A DNA stretch of 64,000 nucleotides, from NCBI RefSeq assembly GCF_002358085.1, contig NZ_NTJD01000008.1:62001-126000 (forward strand). Direction: 5' to 3'. The notes beneath the pieces were generated by a model, which was not told where the DNA came from, did no database searches, and saw nothing but the letters and a program-made list of their open reading frames with translations. This document shows positions 33,483 to 42,756 of the stretch, one piece after another; positions within the stretch are counted from its first letter, which is position 1; every line of letters begins with the position of its first letter. The stretch is from Pseudothioclava arenosa (lineage in GTDB: Bacteria; Pseudomonadota; Alphaproteobacteria; Rhodobacterales; Rhodobacteraceae). The translations under genes and the position numbers were made by a program.

Positions 33483-36476
33483 ATGTCGCCTGCATTGATC
33501 GCCGCCTTGCCCTTTCTGGGCGCAGTCCTTCCCGCGCTTCTGATCCGTACCGGGCGCAGCCATGCCGCGCTGGCGGCGGGCGCGGTCAGCGGGCTCGCGC
33601 TCTTGGGGTTGTTGTTGCACCTGCCGGCGGCTTTGGCGGGGCAGGTGATCACCGCGAAATTCGACTGGCTGCCCTGGCTCGGGCTGAATGCGAATTTCAT
33701 GATCGACGGGCTCGGGATGCTGTTCGCGACGCTGATCCTCGGCATCGGCTTGCTGATCATCCTCTACGCGCGCTTCTACCTGAGCAATCAGGACCCGGTG
33801 GGGCAGTTCTATACCTATCTGCTGTTGTTCCAGGGCGCGATGGTGGGCATTGTTCTGTCGGATAACATACTGCTTTTGCTAATTTTCTGGGAGCTGACCT
33901 CGCTGTCGTCCTTCCTCTTGATCGGCTATTGGAAGCACCTGCCCGAAGGCCGTCAGGGCGCGCGTATGGCGCTGACGGTGACCGGGCTTGGCGGGCTTTC
34001 GATGATCGCGGGGATGCTGATCCTCGGCAATATCGCGGGCAGCTACGACATTTCGCAGATCCTGCTGGCGAAGGAGGCGATCCAGTCTTCGGATCTCTAC
34101 CTTCCGGCACTGATCCTGATTTTGGGGGGCGCTTTCACCAAGTCTGCGCAGTTCCCGTTCCACTTCTGGCTGCCGCATGCGATGGCGGCGCCGACGCCGG
34201 TTTCGGCCTATCTGCACTCGGCAACGATGGTGAAGGCGGGGTTGTTCCTGATGGCGCGGCTCTGGCCGGTGCTGGCGGGCACGCCCGAGTGGTTCTATAT
34301 CGTGGCGACGACCGGGCTGATCACCATGCTGATCGCCGCCAAGATCGCGATCTTCAAGGATGACCTGAAGGCGCTTCTGGCCTTCTCGACGGTGTCGCAT
34401 CTGGGCCTTGTGACTTTCCTGCTGGGGCTGGGCACCAAGGTCGGAGCGGTGGCGGCGGTGTTCCACATCATCAACCACGCGAGCTTCAAGGCGGCACTGT
34501 TCATGTCGGCGGGCATCGTCGACCACGAGGCCCATACCCGCGACCTCAAGCGCCTTGGCGGGTTGCGCCACCTGATGCCGATCACCGCGACCATCGCCAC
34601 GATCGCGGCGCTGTCGATGGCGGGCATCCCGCTGTTCAACGGGTTCCTGTCGAAAGAGATGATGCTGGAAGAGGCCGCGCATACCGCCTGGCTCGGCAGC
34701 CCCTATGTCGTGCCGGTGCTGGCGGCGATCGCGGCGTTGTTCTCGGCGACCTATTCCTTCCGCTTTATCGCGCATGGCTTCTTTGGCCCGGTGCGCGACG
34801 ACTATCCGCACAAGCCCCATGATCCGCCCTTCGGCATGTGGGCGAGCCCCGCCTTCCTCGCCACGCTGGTCGTGCTGATCGGGGTGATGCCGATTACCTT
34901 CGCCGGGCCCTTCGTGCAGATGGCGGCGAACGCGGTGGTGGGCGGCGATCTGCACATGCACCCGATCAAGCATTGGCACGGCGTCACGCCGGCGCTGATC
35001 ATTTCCGGTATCGCGGTGGTCGGCGGCCTGATCCTGCTCGCGAGCTTCAAGCCGCTCAAGGCCGCGTGGGAGGCGACGCCGCGCCCCGAGGCCAAGGCGA
35101 TCTTCGACTGGATCGTCGGAGCCTGTGGCGCCGCCGCGGATTGGATCACCGCGACGCTGCACAATGGCTCGATGGCGCGGTATCTGACGCTGTTCACCAT
35201 CGGCTCGGTCGCGGCCGGGTTCTGGGCCTTCTCGGGCGGCGGCCTTGGCCCCGAAACCCGCGAGATGCTGCCGATCACGCCGGTCGCGCTGGTCGGCTGG
35301 GTGATGCTGGTGACGGCTTCGGCCTCGGTCGTGGCCTTCCACCACAACCGCATCCTTGCGCTGGTGCTGATCGGGATCGTCGGGCTGATCGTGTCGATCT
35401 GCTTCATCTATCTGTCGGCACCCGACCTTGCGCTGACGCAGATCTCTGTCGAGGTGGTCACGGCGGTGCTGATGCTGCTGGCGCTGAACTTCCTGCCCAA
35501 GCGCACCAAGCGCGGTGCCGGTCCGCTCAAGCATGTGTGGCATATCGCGATCGCGGTGGTGACGGGGCTTGGCACCGGCGGGCTGATCTATACGCTGATG
35601 ATGCGCGATTTCGCCTTTGAGACGATGTCGAAATACCACCTCGTCAACTCGCACACGCTGGGTGGCGGCGACAACGTGGTGAACGTGATCCTCGTGGACT
35701 TCCGCGGCTACGATACCTACGGCGAGGTCACCGTGCTCGGCATCGCCGCGCTGGTGATCTTCGCGCTGACCGAGGCGCTGCTGAATGGGGCGTCGTCGAA
35801 GAAGCTGATCGCCTGGCGGCCAGACGTTCCGCGCGCGGGCGACAAGCACCCGATCATGCTCCTGGTCGGCACGCGGGTGATGATGCCGATCGCGCTTCTG
35901 GTCGGCGTGTTCATCTTCCTGCGCGGGCACAACTTGCCGGGCGGGGGCTTTATCGCGGGGCTCGTGGTCTCGATCGCGCTGGTCATGCAATACATGGCTT
36001 CGGGCTTTGCCTGGACGCAGGCGCGGCAGAAGGTTTACTACCACGTGCTGATCGGTCTGGGCGTGCTGGCCGCCGGGATCACCGGCATCGGTGCCTGGTT
36101 CAACGGCGTGCCGTTCCTGACCTCGGATTACGGCTATGTGAAGCTGCCCGGCCTTGAGAAATTCGAGCTGGCGACAGCGGCGGGCTTCGACCTCGGCGTG
36201 TTCCTCGGCGTTGTCGGCTCGGTGCTGCTGGCACTGGGCGGGCTGAGCCGTCTGGCGCGGCGCGCGGCTGTGGGGGCCGAACCCGTCCACGCCCATATCA
36301 TCGCCGAGAAGCCCGAGGCGCGTAGCCCCGAGCAACCCGGCGCCTTCCCCCCCGAGACCTTGTTGCCCCAGCGCTGGGCTCAGGCGCGCGGCTATACCAG
36401 CGCGCGTCAGGACGATGCCGACACCAAGCCGGTGAAGGCCAAAAAGACCAAACCGACCGAAGCGGAGGAGCAGTAA
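33483..36476 (+). CDS. mrpA: Mrp/Pha Na+(K+)/H+ antiporter subunit A with fused B domain
   Basis: 997 residues. The N-terminal ~500 form the NuoL/ND5-like proton-translocating part (MVGIVLSDNILLLLIFWELTSLSSFLLIGYW, abbreviated; AMAAPTPVSAYLHSATMVKAG). A conserved MrpA C-terminal part follows (SAPDLALTQISVEVVTAVLMLLALNFLP, abbreviated). From about residue 795 there is an MnhB/MrpB domain (GTRVMMPIALLVGVFIFLRGHNLPGGGF, abbreviated). A charged tail of about 75 residues ends it. Alphaproteobacterial Pha systems commonly have this A-B fusion, which explains the missing separate mrpB. The complex exchanges Na+ or K+ for H+ at high pH or salt. The stop overlaps mrpC (TAATG). Confidence 0.95.
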   Translation: MSPALIAALPFLGAVLPALLIRTGRSHAALAAGAVSGLALLGLLLHLPAALAGQVITAKFDWLPWLGLNANFMIDGLGMLFATLILGIGLLIILYARFYLSNQDPVGQFYTYLLLFQGAMVGIVLSDNILLLLIFWELTSLSSFLLIGYWKHLPEGRQGARMALTVTGLGGLSMIAGMLILGNIAGSYDISQILLAKEAIQSSDLYLPALILILGGAFTKSAQFPFHFWLPHAMAAPTPVSAYLHSATMVKAGLFLMARLWPVLAGTPEWFYIVATTGLITMLIAAKIAIFKDDLKALLAFSTVSHLGLVTFLLGLGTKVGAVAAVFHIINHASFKAALFMSAGIVDHEAHTRDLKRLGGLRHLMPITATIATIAALSMAGIPLFNGFLSKEMMLEEAAHTAWLGSPYVVPVLAAIAALFSATYSFRFIAHGFFGPVRDDYPHKPHDPPFGMWASPAFLATLVVLIGVMPITFAGPFVQMAANAVVGGDLHMHPIKHWHGVTPALIISGIAVVGGLILLASFKPLKAAWEATPRPEAKAIFDWIVGACGAAADWITATLHNGSMARYLTLFTIGSVAAGFWAFSGGGLGPETREMLPITPVALVGWVMLVTASASVVAFHHNRILALVLIGIVGLIVSICFIYLSAPDLALTQISVEVVTAVLMLLALNFLPKRTKRGAGPLKHVWHIAIAVVTGLGTGGLIYTLMMRDFAFETMSKYHLVNSHTLGGGDNVVNVILVDFRGYDTYGEVTVLGIAALVIFALTEALLNGASSKKLIAWRPDVPRAGDKHPIMLLVGTRVMMPIALLVGVFIFLRGHNLPGGGFIAGLVVSIALVMQYMASGFAWTQARQKVYYHVLIGLGVLAAGITGIGAWFNGVPFLTSDYGYVKLPGLEKFELATAAGFDLGVFLGVVGSVLLALGGLSRLARRAAVGAEPVHAHIIAEKPEARSPEQPGAFPPETLLPQRWAQARGYTSARQDDADTKPVKAKKTKPTEAEEQ

Positions 36477-36823
36477 TGGAAGCGCTGGTTGCAAGCGCCG
36501 TGGGCGTGATGACGGCGGCAGGCATCTACCTGATCCTGCGCATGCGCACCTTCCCCGTCGTGCTGGGCATGTCGATGCTGTCCTATGCGGTGAACATCTT
36601 CCTCTTCGCCTCCGGTCGCCTGGCGGTGAACCTGCCGCCGATCCTCGATCATGCCGGGGCCGAGACCCAGGGCTACACCGACCCGATCCCGCAGGCGCTG
36701 GTGCTGACCGCGATCGTGATCTCCTTCGGGATGACTGCGGTGGTGGTGATGCTGGCGCTGGGCTCTTTCGTCGAGGCGGGCAATGACCGCATCGACCTCG
36801 ACGAAGAGGAGGCCGGCCAATGA
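36476..36823 (+). CDS. mrpC: Mrp antiporter subunit C
   Basis: 115-residue NuoK-like membrane protein with three helices. VGVMTAAGIYLILRMRTFPVVLGMSML is the family opening, and PIPQALVLTAIVISFGMTAVVVML carries the conserved helix. Its ATG overlaps the mrpA stop by 1 nt and its stop overlaps mrpD by 4 nt. It forms the core of the Mrp complex with A and D. Confidence 0.95.
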   Translation: MEALVASAVGVMTAAGIYLILRMRTFPVVLGMSMLSYAVNIFLFASGRLAVNLPPILDHAGAETQGYTDPIPQALVLTAIVISFGMTAVVVMLALGSFVEAGNDRIDLDEEEAGQ

Positions 36824-38502
36824 TGGGCAACTGGATCATCGCGCCGGTGGTTCTGCCGGCGTTTCTGGCGCCGCTGATCGTGCTGTGGATGCGGTTCGAT
36901 CTGCGCACTCAGCGGATTTTCTCGATCGCGGGGATGGTGTCGCTGCTGGCCGTGGCGCTGGCGCTTGCGGCCTCGGCCAGCGTGAATGCGCCCGAGGTCT
37001 ACAAGCTCGGCAACTGGGAGGCGCCCTTCGGCATCGTCCTCGTGCTCGACCGGCTCTCGGCCCTGATGCTGGTGCTGACGGCGGCGCTCGGGCTGGCGGT
37101 GGCGCTTTATGCGATCGGCTCGGGCTGGGACAAGCGCGGCTGGCATTTCCACTCGCTGCTGCAATTCCAGATGATGGGGATCAATGGCGCCTTCCTGACG
37201 GGCGATGCCTTCAACCTCTTCGTTTTCTTCGAGGTGCTGCTGATCGCGTCTTATGGCCTGATGATCCATTCGGGCGGTGAAAAGCGCCTGAAGGCGGGCG
37301 TGCAATATGTGGTCTACAACCTTGCGGGCTCGACGCTGTTCCTGTTCGCGCTGGGCACGATCTATTCGGTGACCGGCACGGTGAACATGGCGGACCTTGC
37401 GCAGAAAGTCGCGATGATGCCCGCCGACGAGACGGCGCTGGTGCGCGTGGGGGCGGTGCTCCTGATGCTGGTCTTCGCGGTCAAGGCCGCGCTGGTGCCG
37501 TTCCAGTTCTGGCTGCCCGCGACCTATGTGAACGCGCCGGGGCCGGTGGCCGCGCTTTTCGCGATCATGACCAAGGTCGGCGTCTACGCGATCGTGCGGA
37601 TCTATACGCTGGTGTTCCCGGCAGATGGCATTACCGGCGCGCTGGCGGCGGATGTGCTTCTGCCCGCCGCGGCCGTCAGCCTGACCATCGGCATGATCGG
37701 CGTGCTGGGCGCGCGCGATCTGGGCCGCGTGGTCGCCTATGCGGTGATCGGCTCTGTCGGCACGATGATGCTGGCCTTCAGCCAGTTCTCCGAAGCCGCG
37801 ACCGGCGCAGGGCTTTACTACATGGTGCATTCGACGCTGGCCGCGGCGGCGCTGTTCCTGATCGTCGATCTGGTCAAGGAACGCCGTGGGCCGACCGGGC
37901 TTGCGATCGTTCCGGCGGGGCGCACCTATTCGCACGGGCTCCTGTCGGCGATGTTCTTTGCCGGCGCCATCGCGATGGCCGGGATGCCGCCCCTGTCGGG
38001 CTTCCTCGGCAAGCTGATGATCCTGGACGCGCTGCGCGGGCAGTGGGGCCTTTGGGCGCTGGTGCTGGTGACCTCGCTGATCGCCATCGTGGGCTTTGGC
38101 CGCGCCGGTTCGACCGTGTTCTGGAAGGCCTACGCGATCGAGGGCGAACCCGCCCCCGCGCCGCGCGATGCCTCAGCGCCGGGGCTGGCCTTTACCGCGG
38201 CCGGGGCGCTTTTGGCCGGGCTGGTGGCGATGACGGTCTTCGCCGGGCCGCTCAGCGACTGGCTCAAGGCGACGGCGGCGCAGCTCCACCATCCGCAGGC
38301 CTATATCTCAGCGGTGATGGACGGCGCCTATGAGCGTGCGATGGAGGCGCAGGCCGAGGGGCAGAACGGCTCCGGCCATAGTGCCGAGGTCACCGACGAC
38401 CATGCCGCGCCCGAGCCGCATATCGCCACCGAGGCCGAGGTGCAGGACGAGGCCAAGGACACCGGCCACGAACCGGCCACCGCGCCTGCAGCCGCGCATT
38501 GA
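36820..38502 (+). CDS. mrpD: Mrp antiporter subunit D
   Basis: 560-residue NuoN/NuoM-like proton-translocating subunit with about 14 helices. Conserved segments include GDAFNLFVFFEVLLIASYGLM, WLPATYVNAPGPVAALFAIMTKVGVYAIVR and AGMPPLSGFLGKLMI (all quoted in part). The last ~60 residues form an acidic, His/Ala-rich soluble tail (from about residue 500) that lies beyond the usual family end. It overlaps mrpC by 4 nt. Confidence 0.95.
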   Translation: MMGNWIIAPVVLPAFLAPLIVLWMRFDLRTQRIFSIAGMVSLLAVALALAASASVNAPEVYKLGNWEAPFGIVLVLDRLSALMLVLTAALGLAVALYAIGSGWDKRGWHFHSLLQFQMMGINGAFLTGDAFNLFVFFEVLLIASYGLMIHSGGEKRLKAGVQYVVYNLAGSTLFLFALGTIYSVTGTVNMADLAQKVAMMPADETALVRVGAVLLMLVFAVKAALVPFQFWLPATYVNAPGPVAALFAIMTKVGVYAIVRIYTLVFPADGITGALAADVLLPAAAVSLTIGMIGVLGARDLGRVVAYAVIGSVGTMMLAFSQFSEAATGAGLYYMVHSTLAAAALFLIVDLVKERRGPTGLAIVPAGRTYSHGLLSAMFFAGAIAMAGMPPLSGFLGKLMILDALRGQWGLWALVLVTSLIAIVGFGRAGSTVFWKAYAIEGEPAPAPRDASAPGLAFTAAGALLAGLVAMTVFAGPLSDWLKATAAQLHHPQAYISAVMDGAYERAMEAQAEGQNGSGHSAEVTDDHAAPEPHIATEAEVQDEAKDTGHEPATAPAAAH

Positions 38503-38515
38503 GGGAGGGAAAGAC

Positions 38516-39007
38516 ATGATCCGCAAGATACTGCCCCACCCGCATCTGACGCTGCTGCTGACGCTGGTCTGGCTGCTTCTGGCCAATGCCTACACGATCA
38601 ACTCGCTGGTGTTCGGCCTCCTGATGGGGCTTGTGATCCCTTGGATCACCGCGCCCTACTGGCCCGACCGCCCGATCATCCGCAACCTGCCGAAGATCAT
38701 CGAGTACATCCTGATCGTCTTCTACGATATCCTGGTGTCCAACATCGTGGTCGCCCGGATCGTGCTGTTCCTGCCCAATTCCAAGCTGCAACCGGCCTGG
38801 GTCACGGTGCCGCTTGATCTGCATGAACCCGAGGCGATCACCGTGCTCGCCGGCACCATCACGATGACGCCCGGCACGCTCACCGCCGAGGTCTCGGCGG
38901 ATGGCCACAGCCTTCTGGTGCATTGCCTGCACGCGCCCGACCCGGACGGCGTGCGCGACGACATCAAGGCGCGCTACGAGGCCCGGCTGAAGGAGATTTT
39001 CGAATGA
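38516..39007 (+). CDS. mrpE: Mrp antiporter subunit E
   Basis: 163-residue MnhE-family protein. It has two N-terminal helices (LTLLLTLVWLLLANAYTINS) followed by DILVSNIVVARIVL and the cytoplasmic domain with VLAGTITMTPGTLTAEV, the typical MrpE strand region. ATG 38516 follows GGGAGGGAAAGAC. Its stop overlaps mrpF (ATGA). Confidence 0.95.
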   Translation: MIRKILPHPHLTLLLTLVWLLLANAYTINSLVFGLLMGLVIPWITAPYWPDRPIIRNLPKIIEYILIVFYDILVSNIVVARIVLFLPNSKLQPAWVTVPLDLHEPEAITVLAGTITMTPGTLTAEVSADGHSLLVHCLHAPDPDGVRDDIKARYEARLKEIFE

Positions 39008-39273
39008 TCACCTATGCGCTCATCTTCGCGATCGGCTGCTACGCGCTGGCGCTCTTGTTCAACCTCTACCGCGTGGTCAAGGCGCCGGGCGTCACCGACC
39101 GGGTGCTGGCGCTCGACACGATGGCGGTGAACGCGATCGCGCTGCTGGTGCTGTTCGGCATCTGGGAGGGCACGGCGATCTTCTTCGAGGCCTCGATCCT
39201 CTACGCGATGACCGGGTTCGTGGCGACCGTGGCCTACGCGAAATTCCTGCTGCGCGGCGATATTATCGAGTGA
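39004..39273 (+). CDS. mrpF: Mrp antiporter subunit F
   Basis: 89-residue MnhF-family protein with three helices and the conserved VKAPGVTDRVLALDTMAVNA segment. It is a small membrane subunit of the Mrp complex. It overlaps mrpE by 4 nt and precedes mrpG by 7 nt. Confidence 0.95.
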   Translation: MITYALIFAIGCYALALLFNLYRVVKAPGVTDRVLALDTMAVNAIALLVLFGIWEGTAIFFEASILYAMTGFVATVAYAKFLLRGDIIE

Positions 39274-39280
39274 GGGGCTG

Positions 39281-39685
39281 ATGGAACTGTTCTGGGAAAT
39301 CGTGATTTCGGCGCTGCTGGTGATCGGCGGCTTCTTCGGCCTCGTCGGCAGCTTTGGGCTGGTGAAACTGCCCGATCCGATGACGCGGCTGCATGCGCCG
39401 ACCAAGGCGGCGACGCTGGGCGTGGGCGCGACGTTGATCGCCTCGATGGTCTGGTTCGGCGTCTACAAGGACGATCTGACGCTGCACGAGCTGATGATCA
39501 CCATCTTTATCTTCCTCACCGCGCCGATCTCGGCCCATTTCATTGCCAAGGCGAATATCTTCCGCGACTGGAAGCAAGACCAACTGCCGCCGCCCGCGGG
39601 CAATGGCAACTGGGCCGTGCATGAGGTCGAATCCGATACCTCGGCGGAGGAGCTGCAAGAGGCCGAGGTCAGCCAGAAAAGCTGA
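39281..39685 (+). CDS. mrpG: Mrp antiporter subunit G
   Basis: 134-residue MnhG-family protein. VKLPDPMTRLHAPTKAATLGVG is the diagnostic stretch, in a three-helix layout ending with a soluble acidic tail. It is the last gene of mrpA-C-D-E-F-G; with the fused B domain, all seven Mrp functions are encoded. Confidence 0.95.
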   Translation: MELFWEIVISALLVIGGFFGLVGSFGLVKLPDPMTRLHAPTKAATLGVGATLIASMVWFGVYKDDLTLHELMITIFIFLTAPISAHFIAKANIFRDWKQDQLPPPAGNGNWAVHEVESDTSAEELQEAEVSQKS

Positions 39686-39686
39686 T

Positions 39687-39750
39687 CTTTCACTGAGCCT
39701 GAAATACTCCGGGGGTGAATGGCCGCAGGCCAGAGGGGGCAGCGCCCCCA
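39687..39750 (+). repeat. Dispersed 3'-end repeat, copy A
   Basis: It begins CTTTCACTGAGCCTGAAATA, then CTCCGGGGG, and continues into two GC hairpins: GGCCGCAGGCC (39721-39731) and GGGGGCAGCGCCCCC. It starts 1 nt after the mrpG stop. The same unit recurs at 45399-45521 (two inverted copies) and 59331-59391. Confidence 0.8.
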
Positions 39751-39761
39751 CCCCAAAGCAA

Positions 39762-39785
39762 AAGGCGCAGCCGGAGCTGCGCCTT
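39762..39785 (-). terminator. Terminator after dapA
   Basis: A 9-bp stem AAGGCGCAG/CTGCGCCTT with a 6-nt loop lies 25 nt after the dapA stop. On the minus strand it ends in TTTTG. Confidence 0.8.
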
Positions 39786-39810
39786 CTTTATTTTGAAAAC
39801 CCCGAAAGGC

Positions 39811-40683
39811 TCAGATCAGGCCGGCATGCGCCATCGCCGCGTCGATTGCGGCTTTGGTCGCGTCGGTCAGCTCGGTCAGCGGCAGGCGCACCTCGGCGTT
39901 GCACAGCCCAAGCTTCGACATCGCGTATTTCGCGCCCGCCACGCCCGGCTCCATGAAGATCGCGATATGCAGCGGCATCAGCTTGTCCTGGATCTCCAGC
40001 GCCAGCGCGTAATCGCCCGCGAGCGTCGCCTCTTGCAGCTGCGAGCAGAGCTTCGGCGCCACGTTCGCGGTGACTGAGATACAGCCCACGCCGCCCATCG
40101 CGTTGAAGCCCGCCGCCGTTGCGTCCTCACCAGAGATCTGGACGAAATCGGGGCCGCAGGTCAGGCGCTGCTTGGCGACGCGGCTCAGGTCGCCCGTCGC
40201 GTCCTTGACGCCGACGATGCGCGGCAGCTTGGCCAGCTCGCCCATGGTTTCGGGCGTCATGTCCACGACCGAGCGGCCGGGGATGTTGTAGATCACGATC
40301 GGCAGGGTGCAGGCATCGTGCATCGCGGTGAAATGCGCGATCATGCCGCGCTGCGTCGGCTTGTTGTAGTAAGGGGTCACCACCAGCGCGGCATCGGCGC
40401 CCGCGGCCTCGGCATGCTGAATGAGCCCGATGCCCTCGGCGGTGTAGTTCGAGCCCGCGCCCGCGATCACCGGGATGCGCCCGGCCACGGCCTTCACGAC
40501 CTCCGAGACGACAAGGTTGTGCTCGTCATGGCTCAGCGTCGGGCTCTCGCCCGTCGTGCCCACCGGCACCAGCCCGTGGCTGCCTTGTTCGATGTGCCAC
40601 TCGACCAGCTTCTTGAGCGTGTCCAGATCCAGCTCGCCGTTCTTGAACGGCGTGATGAGTGCGGGGATGGACCCTTTGAACAT
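39811..40683 (-). CDS. dapA: 4-hydroxy-tetrahydrodipicolinate synthase
   Basis: 290-residue class I aldolase (TIM barrel). It condenses pyruvate with aspartate semialdehyde, the first committed step to diaminopimelate and lysine. [16 protein letters not shown] at the start, [14 protein letters not shown], Tyr in [13 protein letters not shown], Schiff-base Lys in [12 protein letters not shown] and ISGEDATAA are all intact. It supplies diaminopimelate for the peptidoglycan acted on by the divergent lytic transglycosylase. Confidence 0.95.
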   Translation of the reverse strand: MFKGSIPALITPFKNGELDLDTLKKLVEWHIEQGSHGLVPVGTTGESPTLSHDEHNLVVSEVVKAVAGRIPVIAGAGSNYTAEGIGLIQHAEAAGADAALVVTPYYNKPTQRGMIAHFTAMHDACTLPIVIYNIPGRSVVDMTPETMGELAKLPRIVGVKDATGDLSRVAKQRLTCGPDFVQISGEDATAAGFNAMGGVGCISVTANVAPKLCSQLQEATLAGDYALALEIQDKLMPLHIAIFMEPGVAGAKYAMSKLGLCNAEVRLPLTELTDATKAAIDAAMAHAGLI

Positions 40684-40736
40684 GACACGCTCCTTAGTGT
40701 GTGCGGGCGGATTCGCCCGGTTAAAATCGCGCGGAC

Positions 40737-40763
40737 ATTATGCGACGGGCGCGCGCTTGCCAA
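40737..40763 (-). promoter_or_regulatory. Candidate dapA promoter
   Basis: Minus strand: TTGGCA (40763-40758), 15-nt spacer, CATAAT (40742-40737), about 54 nt before the dapA ATG. The spacer is slightly short. Confidence 0.35.
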
Positions 40764-40821
40764 CTTGTGAATTGCATGGCTGCGCCTGCCGGGGCAGGAA
40801 GGAGAAAACAACGAGCAGATC

Positions 40822-42756
40822 ATGATCCGACGCCTTGCACATGCGGCCTGCCTTTGCGCGGGCCTGATTGCCGCCCAGCCCGCCGCCGCGCAGGACCCGC
40901 CCGAGCAGGCCTTGGCGCGTGCGCTCGCGGCCACTCAGGCCGAAGACTGGCCTGCCGCACTCAGTGCCGCGCGCGGGGCGGGGCATCTGGGGTTCGACAT
41001 CATCGAATGGCAGCGCCTGCGCGCGGGCGAGGGGGCCTTTGCCGATTACGCCGATTTTGCCGCGCGCCGGGCAAACTGGCCGGGGATGGAGCTGTTGCGC
41101 AAGAAGGGCGAGGAGGCGCTGGAAGGCGCCCGCCCGCCCGAGGTCATCGCCTTTTTCGCCGGCGAGCCGCCGCAGACCGGCGCGGGTGCGCTGGCGCTGA
41201 TCGGGGCGTTGCAGGCCGAAGGGCGCAGCGCGGCGGCCGCCGCCGTGGCCGAGGCCGCCTGGCGCGACCTTGATCTGAGCGCCGAGGACGAGGCCGCCTT
41301 TCTGGCTGAATACCCCGATCTTGTTGCGCCCCATCACGGCGGGCGGATGCAGGTGCTTCTGGACCGCGCCGATCTGGCACAGGCGCGGCGCCTCCTGGAA
41401 CTGGTGACGCCCGGCACCCAGGCGGTGGCGCGCGCGCGCATCGCGCTGCAGGCCCGCGAGGCCGGGGTCGACGCGCTGATCGCCGCCGTGCCGGAGCGGA
41501 TGATGGGGTCTTACGGGCTGGCGCGCGACCGCGCGCTCTGGCGCTGGCGGGTCGGGCAGGAGGATGGCTCGGCCGAGCTGATCCTCGACTGGTCCTCGGA
41601 TGCGGGGCGCCTTGGCGATCCGGAGCTTTGGGCCGATCTGCGCAAGCGGATGGCGCGCTGGGACCTGCGCAAGGGTGACGCGCGCCGGGCCTACAAGATC
41701 GCCGCGCGGCATCGGCTGGAGCCGGGCGGGGCGGATTATGTCGAGCTGGAATTTCTGGCGGGCTTCTCGGCGCTGAAACTGGGCGACAGCCCCACGGCCG
41801 AGCGCCATTTCGCGGCGATGGCGGCTTCGGCGACGATCCCGACGACGATCTCGCGCGCGGATTACTGGCTGGGCCGGGCGCGCGCGCATCGCGGTGATAT
41901 GGCGGGCGCGCAGGCTGCCTGGCAAACGGCTGCGGCCTATCCCGCGACCTTCTACGGCCAGCTTTCGGCCGAGAAACTGGGGCAGGCGCTGGCCCCGGCC
42001 TTTGGCGCGGACCCGGCGCTGCCCGACTGGCGCACGCAGGGCTTCACCGCCAGCACGGTGTTTCAGGCCGCGCAGCTCTTGCAGGCGGCGGGCGATATCG
42101 CGCTGGCCGAGCGGTTCGTTCTGCATCTCGAAGAGGGGCTCGACGCGCCCGGCACGTTGGCGCTGATCGGGCTGGCGCGGGGGTGGAACAACCCGCATCT
42201 GGAACTGACGCTGGCCAAGCGCGCCGATTTCGCCGGAACGCGGGTGATGGGCGCGCTGTTCCCCTTGCCCGAGTTCGCGCGCGCCGATCTGGGTGTGCCC
42301 TCCGATCTGGCGTTGGCGATCGCGCGGCAGGAAAGCGAGTTCGACCCCGCTGCGCAAAGCTGGGTGGGGGCGCGCGGGTTGATGCAGTTGATGCCCGAGA
42401 CCGCGAAGATGATGGCAGGCAAGCTCGGCATCGGCTACGAGCCCGCTCGCCTGTTCGAGCCGGCCTATAACGCGCGGCTGGGCGGGGCCTATCTGGCCGG
42501 TCTGCGCGAGGAATTCGGCGCCTCTCCGGTGCTGGTTGCGGCGGGCTACAACGCCGGGCCGGGCCGCCCGCGCCGCTGGATCGGCGAATGGGGCGATCCG
42601 CGCGCGGCTGGCACCGAGGTCGCCGATTGGGTCGAGATGATCCCCTTCGACGAAACCCGGAACTACGTGATGCGCGTCTCAGAGGCGATGCCGATCTATC
42701 GCCAGCGTCTCGGTCTGCCCGCGCAGGGGTTCAGCGATCTGCTCAAGGGCCGCTAG
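40822..42756 (+). CDS. Soluble lytic murein transglycosylase (Slt family)
   Basis: 644 residues. The signal peptide is about residues 1-23 (ends AAAQ). An alpha-solenoid, superhelical U/L-domain-like region covers about 25-480. The C-terminal lysozyme-like SLT domain has catalytic Glu504 in IARQESEFDP, followed by GARGLMQLMPETAK, YNARLGGAYLAGL and VAAGYNAGPGRPRRW. It cleaves glycan strands to 1,6-anhydroMurNAc ends in the periplasm. It is divergent from dapA; its stop codon overlaps that of the convergent transporter gene. Confidence 0.93.
   Translation: MIRRLAHAACLCAGLIAAQPAAAQDPPEQALARALAATQAEDWPAALSAARGAGHLGFDIIEWQRLRAGEGAFADYADFAARRANWPGMELLRKKGEEALEGARPPEVIAFFAGEPPQTGAGALALIGALQAEGRSAAAAAVAEAAWRDLDLSAEDEAAFLAEYPDLVAPHHGGRMQVLLDRADLAQARRLLELVTPGTQAVARARIALQAREAGVDALIAAVPERMMGSYGLARDRALWRWRVGQEDGSAELILDWSSDAGRLGDPELWADLRKRMARWDLRKGDARRAYKIAARHRLEPGGADYVELEFLAGFSALKLGDSPTAERHFAAMAASATIPTTISRADYWLGRARAHRGDMAGAQAAWQTAAAYPATFYGQLSAEKLGQALAPAFGADPALPDWRTQGFTASTVFQAAQLLQAAGDIALAERFVLHLEEGLDAPGTLALIGLARGWNNPHLELTLAKRADFAGTRVMGALFPLPEFARADLGVPSDLALAIARQESEFDPAAQSWVGARGLMQLMPETAKMMAGKLGIGYEPARLFEPAYNARLGGAYLAGLREEFGASPVLVAAGYNAGPGRPRRWIGEWGDPRAAGTEVADWVEMIPFDETRNYVMRVSEAMPIYRQRLGLPAQGFSDLLKGR

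Noticed and set aside
33001-33760. Minus-strand frames between opgG and mrpA as possible genes
   Set aside because: Pro/Arg/Ser-rich composition, no ribosome-binding site, and they run into mrpA antisense.
33879-36908. A 1009-codon open frame antisense to mrpA, and similar ones such as 13729-15792 opposite cpaC and 3339-4796 opposite the histidine kinase
   Set aside because: They are Arg/His/Gln-rich antisense shadows caused by high GC content. The opposite strand encodes clear, motif-complete proteins.
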